Assembly: GCA_050251815.1 (NCBI GenBank)
Contig: JBFWMB010000057.1
Location: 1-25,976, forward strand
Source: GWE2-40-63 sp050251815
Lineage (GTDB): Bacteria > Bacteroidota > Bacteroidia > Bacteroidales > SZUA-534
DNA: 25,976 bases
Direction: 5' to 3'
Position numbers and translations under genes: made by a program. The notes below the pieces were generated by a model. That model did not search any database, was not told the DNA's origin, and saw only the letters and a list, made by a program, of their open reading frames with translations. Of this stretch, positions 14,760 through 21,158 are shown piece by piece (within the stretch, counting starts at the first letter, position 1; every line of letters starts with the position of its first letter).

Positions 14760-16853
14760 ATGGAGTTTTTTAGGGCGAATCCATTCATCCGGTTGCTCTT
14801 ACCTTTTATAGCAGGTATTCTTCTTCAGTTTTACCTTCCTCAGGACGCTTTTATTATTTCTTGTGGTTTTGGATTAGCCGCCTTTTTGTTTCTGGTAATT
14901 GGACGTATCTGGCTTCCTTACCGTATACATTACCTTAAAGCAGTTTTATTAAATGTTACCTTGTTCTTTTTGGGTATGCTGCTTGCTCAAAAAAATACTC
15001 AAAACGAATTTGAATCAAGCGGCGAGTCGGTTTGGTTTATTGGCGAGTTGCTTCAGATTCCGGTCGAAAAAGAACGGGTATTTTTTGCTCCCTTAAGGCT
15101 AACAGCTCAAAAGGTTCAACGGGAGTGGAAGGAGGAGGAGGGAACTCTTTGGGTTTATTTTGAAAAAGACAGTACTGTGGCATCTCTACAAGCAGGGCAA
15201 ACCATTGCTTTTAAAACCCGTGTTGCCGATAAACCCAAACCATTGAATCCTTTTGGTTTTGATTTTGGCCGCTATCTGAAGATAAAGCAAGTGGATTTTA
15301 CCGTTTACCTGAATCATAGCGACTGGTTTGTGGTTTCGGACCGGGTGGAAGGACTGCGGCAAAAAGCGCTTAACCTCCGTGCCCGCCTGGTTTCCTTATA
15401 TGCTGATGCAGGCCTCGATGGCGATGAGCTGGCTGTTCTTTCTGCCCTTACTCTGGGTTATAAGAACAAACTCGATGAGCGGGTGCGTAGCGCTTATGCA
15501 GGCGCCGGAGCTTCACATATTCTGGCCATTTCAGGAATGCACATGGCTATTTTGTACGGTATCTTTCTTTTATTTTTTAGCTGGATGAAGTTCTTGAGCA
15601 AAAATACCGGTATTAAATACTTGCTGATTATATTGTTGCTGTGGACCTATGCCTTATTAACCGGTTTGTCGCCTTCGGTTTGTCGGGCCAGTACCATGTT
15701 TACTTTTTTATCGCTGGGTTATATTTTACAACGACGACCTCAGGTTTACAATTCGTTGGCTGCTTCGGCCCTGTTACTTCTGTTGTTTAACCCCTTGCTG
15801 TTATTCGAAATTGGTTTTCAGTTATCGTATGTGGCCGTTGCCGGCATTGTATTTTTCCAACCCAAAATTTACCGGCTCATCTATTTAAAAAACAAAGTGC
15901 TTGATTGGGCCTGGCAGCTCACTTCAGTTTCCCTGGCAGCGCAATTGGTTACTGCGCCTATTACCCTGTATTATTTCCATATGTTTCCGGTTTATTTCTG
16001 GTTGTCGAATATTGTAGTAATTGTTGGAGCCACGCTTTTGCTTTACGGAGCAGTTTTTCTGATGGTTTTTTCCAAAGTAGCGTTTATGGTTCACTTAATA
16101 GGTGCAGGACTTGGATGGGTGGTTGTCCTGATGAACCGCCTTGTTGAACTGGTGAACCGGTTCCCTGCAGCCGTAATTACCGATATTCCGTTCAATACCT
16201 TAATGGTGTGGTTGCTGTACCTGCTTATGGCAACTTTTTCAGCCTGGCTGTTGACCAAAAGATTCCGGTACTTACACCTGGCATTACTGGTAGTTCTTGT
16301 GGGAGTGGGGCAACGCAGCTGGCATCTTATGAAACAAAAGAAACAGGTTTATTCTTGTGTTTATCAGTTGAATAATGCTTCGGCCATACAATTTGTATCG
16401 GGCGAAAAATCGTGGTGGTTTTTGTCCGATTCATTAAACCGTAAGGATATGGCGTCAATTGTGGCCGATGCCAACCGTTTTTGGCGCACACGCCAAAACA
16501 ATTATTATTATTTAGACCGGGTTGATTCCACCATAAGCGATGAGGATTTTTGTTATCATAAGGGATTCTGGCTATTGGGAAATACACGGGGTTATCTAAG
16601 TAAAGGCGATGAACAGTGGTTTGAGCCGCTGAATGATTCCTTGCGCTTCGATTATTTATTTGTTACCGCAGCCAACAGGTCTTTTTACAAAACGAAGCCA
16701 TCGGGCATTGCATTTAATCAGATAGTGATTGATGGTTCGGTTCCTCCATGGGAAAAACCAGAGTGGTGTGAGTCTATGGAAACCCCTCCCTGCTATTTTA
16801 CATCGGAACAAGGTGCGTTTATTCGTGAGACTCAGGTTTTAAAAGTGAATTAA
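14760..16853 (+). CDS. comEC: ComEC/Rec2-type DNA-uptake channel with degenerate C-terminal domain
   Basis: The inner-membrane channel through which single-stranded DNA enters during natural transformation. The 697-residue protein opens with a membrane/DUF4131 region (1-200, with an OB-like soluble part about 90-195), then the Competence domain: LSALTLGYK (227-235), ASHILAISGMH (251-261), SPSVCRA (304-310) and further membrane helices to about residue 515. The C-terminal 175 residues occupy the place of the metallo-beta-lactamase-like domain of other ComEC proteins, but no HxHxDH metal motif is visible, so this copy probably lacks that nuclease activity; this occurs in other Bacteroidetes. 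A TPR lipoprotein is the upstream neighbour but is separated by a terminator. Confidence 0.9.
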   Translation: MEFFRANPFIRLLLPFIAGILLQFYLPQDAFIISCGFGLAAFLFLVIGRIWLPYRIHYLKAVLLNVTLFFLGMLLAQKNTQNEFESSGESVWFIGELLQIPVEKERVFFAPLRLTAQKVQREWKEEEGTLWVYFEKDSTVASLQAGQTIAFKTRVADKPKPLNPFGFDFGRYLKIKQVDFTVYLNHSDWFVVSDRVEGLRQKALNLRARLVSLYADAGLDGDELAVLSALTLGYKNKLDERVRSAYAGAGASHILAISGMHMAILYGIFLLFFSWMKFLSKNTGIKYLLIILLLWTYALLTGLSPSVCRASTMFTFLSLGYILQRRPQVYNSLAASALLLLLFNPLLLFEIGFQLSYVAVAGIVFFQPKIYRLIYLKNKVLDWAWQLTSVSLAAQLVTAPITLYYFHMFPVYFWLSNIVVIVGATLLLYGAVFLMVFSKVAFMVHLIGAGLGWVVVLMNRLVELVNRFPAAVITDIPFNTLMVWLLYLLMATFSAWLLTKRFRYLHLALLVVLVGVGQRSWHLMKQKKQVYSCVYQLNNASAIQFVSGEKSWWFLSDSLNRKDMASIVADANRFWRTRQNNYYYLDRVDSTISDEDFCYHKGFWLLGNTRGYLSKGDEQWFEPLNDSLRFDYLFVTAANRSFYKTKPSGIAFNQIVIDGSVPPWEKPEWCESMETPPCYFTSEQGAFIRETQVLKVN

Positions 16854-16958
16854 TATAAATGAAGGTAGAATCAATCTGCTGAAAAGCTTATATAATACGT
16901 TTTGGTTATAAAAAACAAGAGTAAATTGAAAAAAAGGTCAAAGATTTTAGATTTATAC

Positions 16959-16966
16959 TATGTTTG
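16959..16966 (+). promoter_or_regulatory. -7 element upstream of trkA
   Basis: TATGTTTG matches TAnnTTTG 112 bases before the trkA start codon. No TTG is found at 17-21 bases upstream. If used, it gives a roughly 105-base leader that contains the palindrome at 16995-17010. Confidence 0.4.
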
Positions 16967-16994
16967 TAGCTTACTTTGCGCATTATTTTTTTGG

Positions 16995-17010
16995 CCGATG
17001 CGTGCATCGG
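16995..17010 (+). promoter_or_regulatory. Perfect palindromic stem in the trkA leader
   Basis: CCGATGC (16995-17001), GT, GCATCGG (17004-17010): a 7-bp G/C-rich perfect inverted repeat with a 2-base centre, about 70 bases upstream of trkA in otherwise AT-rich sequence. The T-run precedes rather than follows it, so it is not a plus-strand terminator. The near-continuous dyad fits a dimeric repressor operator at least as well as an RNA hairpin, because a 2-base loop is too tight. Confidence 0.4.
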
Positions 17011-17078
17011 TAATTATGAATTTGTTAATTTGATGCCTCGTCAGCCAGTTGCGGGTCAGATTATTTAATTTTAGGGTC

Positions 17079-18419
17079 ATGAGAATTATCATAGCAGGGA
17101 TGGGCGCCATAGGAATGCATATGACCAAGATGTTGTCCGATGGTAGTCATGAGATTATAGTTATCGATAAAAAAGACGACATGCTGCAGGAGGTGAGCAC
17201 CCATTACGATGTAATGACCGTGCACGGCTCAGCCACTTCGTTTGCCGACTTAAAAGAAGCCGGAATAAAGCGGGCCGACTTATTTGTTGCACTCACCCAT
17301 ACGGTGGAGATTAACATTACCGCCTGCATGCTGGCCAAACAACTGGGAGCAAAAAAAACCATTGCGCGGGTCGACAATCAGGAGTATTTGCTTCCGCTAA
17401 ACAAGTCGCACTTTTATAACATGGGTATCGACTCATTGATTTATCCGCAAAAACTGGCCGCACGCGAGATTGTTAACCTGCTGAACGAGACCGGAACAAC
17501 TGAGGTCTTCAATTTTTACGGAGGCAAGCTTTCTCTTTTTGTAATCAAGCTGGAGACCGACGCCCCAATCATCGGGCAGCGCTTGCGCGATGTGGCGGTG
17601 AATCGTCAGGATTTGGTATTTAGGGCCGTGGCCATTGCCCGGAACGGAAAGACTACCATACCGCATCCCGACGAGGTTTTTGTCGAGGGCGATTTGGTGT
17701 ATGTAATTACCAATCAGCACGGCATATCGCAAATGATGGAATTTGCCGGAACCAAACGTTTGGCCTGCAATAACATCATGATTCTGGGCGGAAGCCAGAT
17801 AGGCGTGCGTACGGCCCACATTCTCGAAAAGAATTCGAACATCAAGTTAATTGAAATCGATAAAGAACGCTCGGAATACCTGGCCGATTACCTTACCGGC
17901 TCGCTGGTTATTAATGCCGATGGACGGGAGATTGAAACCCTGAAAGAAGAGGGGCTGAGCATGATGGATGTGTTTATTGGCGTTACCGGAAACGACGAAC
18001 TCAATATTCTCTCGTGTATCCAGGCCAAGAAACTGGGGGTTAAAAAAACCATTGCCTCGGTTGAGAATATGGAGTACCTGCATCTGGCCGAGACCATGGG
18101 CATTGACGCCATCATCAATAAAAAACTGATTGCAGCCAGTTACATCCTGCGCTTTACCATGACTGCCGAAGTGCCTTCGTTCCTTTGTTTAACCGGGTCT
18201 GATGCCGAGGTACTGGAATTTTTGGTAAAAGCCGATTCAAAAATAACCAAGGCGCCTCTGCGTGACCTGGAGTTCCCCAAAGATGCTGTAATTGGAGGGG
18301 TTATCCGCGAACGCTCAAGTTTTATTGCCACAGGCGATACCGAGATTCATCCCCAGGACCGCGTGGTGGTTTTTGCTTTGCCCACGGCCCTGCAAAAAGT
18401 GGATAAGTTTTTTAATTAA
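17079..18419 (+). CDS. trkA: Potassium uptake regulatory subunit TrkA
   Basis: A cytoplasmic NAD(H)- and nucleotide-binding subunit that gates the TrkH potassium channel. The 446-residue product contains two tandem RCK units, each a Rossmann RCK-N domain followed by an RCK-C domain: GMGAIG (7-12) with IDKK (29-32), RCK-C about 145-222, then GGSQIG (237-242) with IEIDKE (258-263), RCK-C about 365-440. Two full units is the standard TrkA layout. The ATG at 17079 starts directly with MRIIIAGMGAIG, the canonical opening; an upstream TTG extension is discarded. trkH follows after 24 bases. Confidence 0.95.
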   Translation: MRIIIAGMGAIGMHMTKMLSDGSHEIIVIDKKDDMLQEVSTHYDVMTVHGSATSFADLKEAGIKRADLFVALTHTVEINITACMLAKQLGAKKTIARVDNQEYLLPLNKSHFYNMGIDSLIYPQKLAAREIVNLLNETGTTEVFNFYGGKLSLFVIKLETDAPIIGQRLRDVAVNRQDLVFRAVAIARNGKTTIPHPDEVFVEGDLVYVITNQHGISQMMEFAGTKRLACNNIMILGGSQIGVRTAHILEKNSNIKLIEIDKERSEYLADYLTGSLVINADGREIETLKEEGLSMMDVFIGVTGNDELNILSCIQAKKLGVKKTIASVENMEYLHLAETMGIDAIINKKLIAASYILRFTMTAEVPSFLCLTGSDAEVLEFLVKADSKITKAPLRDLEFPKDAVIGGVIRERSSFIATGDTEIHPQDRVVVFALPTALQKVDKFFN

Positions 18420-18443
18420 CCTTCAGAAAGCATTGCTTTACTT

Positions 18444-19892
18444 ATGATAAACAAACAAATAATTTTCCGGCTGCTTGGTTTCTTATTGGTGATGGAATCG
18501 GTGTTTTTGTTTATTTCACTGTTGGTTTCACTTTATTATGGCGAGCACGACTGGTTGGGATTTGTGGTGGCTTTTGCAGCTACTTTGTTAACCGGGGGAA
18601 GTGCGGTGCTTTTTACCCAAAAGGCCGATAAAGCCTTTGGCAAACGTGAGGGCTACATTATTGTAAGTATGGTGTGGGTGGTGTTTTCGCTTTTCGGGGC
18701 TCTGCCCTTTATCATCAGCGGGGCTATTCCCAATTTTACCGATGCCTTTTTCGAAACCATGTCGGGCTTTACTACCACGGGTGCATCAATTTTAAATAAC
18801 ATAGAGGCCTTACCGCATGGTATTTTGTTTTGGCGCAGCCTTACCCAATGGATGGGAGGCATGGGAATTATTGTGCTGTCGATTGCCATTTTACCTTTTT
18901 TAGGCGTGGGCGGTGTACAATTGTTTTCAGCCGAGGTTCCCGGCTTGTCGTACGACAAATTGCATCCGCGGGTGCGCGAAACAGCTCAACGGCTCTGGAT
19001 AATTTATGTGGGATTTACCTTAATTGAAACCGTGTTGTTGTGGCTGGGTGGAATGACTTTCTTTGATGCCCTGAACCACTCCTTTACCACCATGTCGAGC
19101 GGGGGCTACTCGACCAGGCAGGCCAGCATTGCTTACTTTACCAATCCCTTTATTCACTATGTTATTGTGCTTTTTATGTTTATTGCCGGGGTGAATTTTA
19201 CCCTGGCCTACTTTGCCCTGAAACTCGATTTTAAAAAGGTATTCAGTAATGAAGAATTCAGGGTTTATGGCCTAGTTACCCTTGTTTTTACCGGCATAAT
19301 AGCCCTTCGGTTGTTTGTGTCGGGTGGAATCAGCTTCGAGGAGTCGTTTCGAAACGCCCTGTTTCAGGTGGTTTCCATTGTTACCACCACCGGTTTTGCC
19401 ACGGTCGACTACCTGCTTTGGCCATCGCTCCTTATTGCTTTAATCTTTGTGCTGATGTTTATCGGGGGGTCAGCAGGGGCAACCAGCGGCGGGGTAAAGG
19501 TGATTCGTATTTTACTGATTCTGAAGAACTGCTATTTTGAATTAAAACGTATTGTGCACCCCAAGGCAATTATACCCATGCGTTTAAACGGAAAAACCGT
19601 TCCCCAGCCCATTGTAAACAGTGTGTTGGCCTTTATTGTGTTTTACCTGCTTATTTTTATGGGAGGCTCGGTGTTTATGGCCGGCCTGGGCCTGGATATG
19701 GAATCGGCTATGGGGGCGGTGGCATCGGCTTTGGGGAATATTGGCCCGGGACTGGGCTCGGTAGGTCCGGCAGCAAATTTTGCCCATCTTCCGCAAGTGG
19801 GCAAGTGGCTGTTGTCGTTTTTGATGCTGCTGGGACGTCTTGAACTGTTTACCGTACTGATTATTTTTGCCCCGGCTTTCTGGAAGAAGTAG
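18444..19892 (+). CDS. trkH: Potassium transporter subunit TrkH
   Basis: The membrane channel of the Trk potassium uptake system. The 482-residue product shows the four pore-loop selectivity filters of the Trk/Ktr superfamily: TTTGA (110-114), SSGGYS (218-223), TTTGF (314-318) and GNIGPG (431-436), with the glycine of each filter retained. The intracellular-loop glycine stretch GGSAGATSGG (341-350) before the third-repeat helix is also present. It forms a two-gene operon with trkA. Downstream is a short T-run without a hairpin, then the repeat island. Confidence 0.96.
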   Translation: MINKQIIFRLLGFLLVMESVFLFISLLVSLYYGEHDWLGFVVAFAATLLTGGSAVLFTQKADKAFGKREGYIIVSMVWVVFSLFGALPFIISGAIPNFTDAFFETMSGFTTTGASILNNIEALPHGILFWRSLTQWMGGMGIIVLSIAILPFLGVGGVQLFSAEVPGLSYDKLHPRVRETAQRLWIIYVGFTLIETVLLWLGGMTFFDALNHSFTTMSSGGYSTRQASIAYFTNPFIHYVIVLFMFIAGVNFTLAYFALKLDFKKVFSNEEFRVYGLVTLVFTGIIALRLFVSGGISFEESFRNALFQVVSIVTTTGFATVDYLLWPSLLIALIFVLMFIGGSAGATSGGVKVIRILLILKNCYFELKRIVHPKAIIPMRLNGKTVPQPIVNSVLAFIVFYLLIFMGGSVFMAGLGLDMESAMGAVASALGNIGPGLGSVGPAANFAHLPQVGKWLLSFLMLLGRLELFTVLIIFAPAFWKK

Positions 19893-19900
19893 GTTTTTTG

Positions 19901-19971
19901 ATCTTAGACTATTCGATGTTAGAATTTAGATTCTAGGCACTAGACGCTAGACTAAAGACTCCAGACTTAAT
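19901..19971. repeat. Degenerate 7-bp-phased repeat, TAG type
   Basis: Ten consecutive words of seven bases (one of eight) that mostly end in TAG or AG: ATCTTAG, ATGTTAG, AATTTAG, ATTCTAG, GCACTAG, ACGCTAG, ACTAAAG, ACTCCAG and so on. The segment continues through ACTATTC and ACTATTG words (19982-19995) straight into the 21-bp array, whose unit is three such words long. Confidence 0.7.
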
Positions 19972-19995
19972 TTACTATTTCACTATTCACTATTG

Positions 19996-20415
19996 TTCCC
20001 GACTAAAGCTCTTGTGTTCCCGACTAAGGCTCTTGTGTTCTCAACTAAAGCCCTTGTGTTAACAACTAAGACTCTTGTGTTTCCAACTAAGGCTCTTGTG
20101 ATATCAACTGAGGTTCTTGTGTTCCCGACTAGGGCTCTTGTGTTCCCAACTGAGGCTCTTGTGTTCCCAACTGAGGCTCTTGTGATATCAACTGAAGCTC
20201 TTGTGTTCCTGACTAAAGCTCTTGTGTTTCCGACTGAGGCTCTTGTGATATCAACTAAAGCTTCGATGTACTCGGAACTACCTTCGATGTTCCCAACTAA
20301 AGCTTCGATGTACTCGAAACTACCTTTGATGTTCCCGACTAAAGTTTCGATGTTCTCAACTAAGGCTTCGATGTCCTCGGAACCACCTTCGGCGTTCCCG
20401 AGTAAAGCTTCGATG
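19996..20415. repeat. 21-bp tandem repeat array (20 units)
   Basis: Twenty head-to-tail units of exactly 21 bp without insertions. Units 1-12 (19996-20247) are TTCCCRA or ATATCAA, then CTRARGC, then TCTTGTG, with scattered substitutions. Units 13-20 (20248-20415) end in TTCGATG, and from unit 13 to 16 alternate between an ACTAAAGC-type and an AACTACC-type unit, a 42-bp higher-order period. A decayed unit follows to 20436. Units are not separated by unique spacers, so it is not a CRISPR array. One frame per strand is open throughout: plus-strand heptapeptide FPTKALV-like, minus-strand heptapeptide NTRALVG-like, but neither has an ATG at its beginning. Confidence 0.95.
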
Positions 20416-20479
20416 TGGTCAACCTGGGCAAGGGTACCTGCAAAACAGGCATTGAGGTTCTAATCGACCCCTGAAAATT

Positions 20480-20534
20480 GCGGTGCATGGTATCTTGGCT
20501 TATTATGGCAACCCACTGCGTGCACCGCTTTTTT
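20480..20534 (+). ncRNA. Stem-loop A with T-run (covarying pair member)
   Basis: GCGGTGCA (20480-20487) pairs perfectly with TGCACCGC (20521-20528) across a 33-base loop and is followed by six T (20529-20534). Total stem-loop length is 49 bases. It shares geometry, flanking ATT and stem sequence with stem-loop B at 20886, with one compensatory base-pair change. It may be a terminator, a structured RNA or a mobile small repeat; the type given here is provisional. Confidence 0.45.
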
Positions 20535-20564
20535 ATCTGTGTTCCTTTATGCTACAAAGATTCC

Positions 20565-20581
20565 GCCCCGCTGGGGCTTTT
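20565..20581 (+). repeat. GCCCC-GCT-GGGGC hairpin with T-run
   Basis: GCCCC (20565-20569) and GGGGC (20573-20577) with a GCT loop, followed by TTTT. It looks like a small intrinsic terminator but lies far from any gene end and is one of several C4/G4 palindromes in this island, so a dispersed palindromic repeat is at least as likely. Confidence 0.5.
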
Positions 20582-20603
20582 GCTAATCTGAGGTTGTCAA
20601 CGG

Positions 20604-20631
20604 TTGGCTGAGGACTGCGAACTGCTCACTA
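20604..20631. repeat. Short heptamer-phased segment, ACTG type
   Basis: Four consecutive seven-base words TTGGCTG, AGGACTG, CGAACTG, CTCACTA. The same words recur, in the same phase relation, at 21057-21091. Confidence 0.55.
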
Positions 20632-20635
20632 ATCC

Positions 20636-20667
20636 GGGGCTATTATTATGTCACCCCTATCGGGGTT
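20636..20667. repeat. GGGGCTA-N10-ACCCC/GGGGTT element, copy 1
   Basis: GGGGCTA (20636-20642), ten bases, then ACCCC (20653-20657), TATC, GGGGTT (20662-20667). The second copy at 20971-21001 keeps both ends and the ten-base spacing but differs in the spacer and in the loop. The right part is a 5-bp hairpin. Confidence 0.6.
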
Positions 20668-20751
20668 CTTTTGGCCGGTATTTTTACTGCAGGTGAAAGT
20701 GTAGTAAGGATAATGGAAATCGACTTGTACAAATACCTGAAAAAATAAAAG

Positions 20752-20828
20752 AATCTGCGATGATTAGCGCTTCCGAGAAACGGCATGGGCGTCATCTGCG
20801 TTCAAACATGGCTGCGTCATTGCAGATT
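20752..20828. repeat. 12-bp imperfect inverted repeat
   Basis: AATCTGCGATGA (20752-20763) is complementary, with one G-T pair, to TCATTGCAGATT (20817-20828), 53 bases apart. The sequence between contains a further ATCTGCG word (20794-20800). No open reading frame lies inside, and the ends are not flanked by an obvious target duplication. Confidence 0.45.
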
Positions 20829-20885
20829 ATGTTTCGTGAGGAGATCGTCGTTTTAGCTTTGCCCTGTTTTGGCTGATGAATTATT

Positions 20886-20945
20886 GCGCTGCATGAAAAC
20901 GAGGTTTTCAAGGGTAATTTCTTGCTTGCAGCGCTTTTTATTTTT
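20886..20945 (+). ncRNA. Stem-loop B with T-run (covarying pair member)
   Basis: GCGCTGCA (20886-20893) pairs perfectly with TGCAGCGC (20927-20934) across a 33-base loop, followed by TTTTTATTTTT (20935-20945). The loop contains a secondary perfect hairpin, GAAAAC-GAG-GTTTTC (20895-20909). Stem length, loop length (33) and total length (49) are identical to stem-loop A; the fourth base pair is C-G here and G-C there. Confidence 0.45.
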
Positions 20946-20954
20946 GCCCTATAA

Positions 20955-20974
20955 CCCCGGGTTGAAACCCGGGG
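20955..20974. repeat. Perfect 9-bp palindrome CCCCGGGTT/AACCCGGGG
   Basis: CCCCGGGTT (20955-20963), GA, AACCCGGGG (20966-20974): a long G/C-rich near-continuous palindrome. Its right arm supplies the GGGG of the second GGGGCTA element, so the two form one composite palindromic repeat. Confidence 0.7.
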
Positions 20975-21001
20975 CTACCGGGCTTTAACCCCTCCGGGGT
21001 T
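20971..21001. repeat. GGGGCTA-N10-ACCCC/GGGGTT element, copy 2
   Basis: GGGGCTA (20971-20977), ten bases, then ACCCC (20988-20992), TCC, GGGGTT (20996-21001). With A20987 the right part is a 6-bp hairpin AACCCC-TCC-GGGGTT. It corresponds to copy 1 at 20636-20667. Confidence 0.6.
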
Positions 21002-21056
21002 ATTCGCAATTAGTTATTCACTGTTCTTTACTCATTGTAAATTGTTCATTGGTGCT

Positions 21057-21140
21057 TGGCTGTGGACTGTGAACTGTGTGCTGCGAACTGGGCACAGGAT
21101 CACTGAATCACAGAATCACCGGATGGTAGACACCAGACTA
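21057..21140. repeat. Heptamer-phased segment, GAACTGT and ATCACNG types
   Basis: Twelve consecutive seven-base words: TGGCTGT, GGACTGT, GAACTGT, GTGCTGC, GAACTGG, GCACAGG, ATCACTG, AATCACA, GAATCAC, CGGATGG, TAGACAC, CAGACTA. Similarity between neighbours is imperfect but the seven-base phase is maintained. It runs to within 20 bases of the terC stop codon. Confidence 0.65.
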
Positions 21141-21158
21141 TTACTGATTACTATTCAC

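Larger units (their letters stand above)
19893..21158. other. Repeat island between converging trkH and terC
   Basis: A stretch of 1266 bases with no convincing gene, lying between two gene 3' ends. It contains, left to right, a heptamer-phased segment, a 21-bp tandem array, a long-loop stem-loop with T-run, a C/G palindrome, a second heptamer segment, the first copy of a spaced GGGGCTA element, a 12-bp inverted repeat, a second long-loop stem-loop with T-run, a 9-bp palindrome fused to the second GGGGCTA copy, and a third heptamer segment that runs into the terC stop codon. The individual parts are listed separately. None resembles a transposase remnant I can identify. Confidence 0.8.

Noticed and set aside
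19996..20415. CRISPR array
   Set aside because: The 21-bp units are directly adjacent without unique spacers and no cas genes are nearby.
19993..20463. A 156-codon plus-strand open frame across the 21-bp repeats, as an ordinary gene
   Set aside because: It begins only at a TTG, consists almost entirely of the repeat, has no promoter or domain, and an equally long open frame exists on the other strand. An array whose unit lacks stops is open by construction.
20690..20880. tRNA, tmRNA or transposase remnant in the repeat island
   Set aside because: No T-arm motif, no cloverleaf, no long open frame and no recognisable transposase residues were found; only short inverted repeats.
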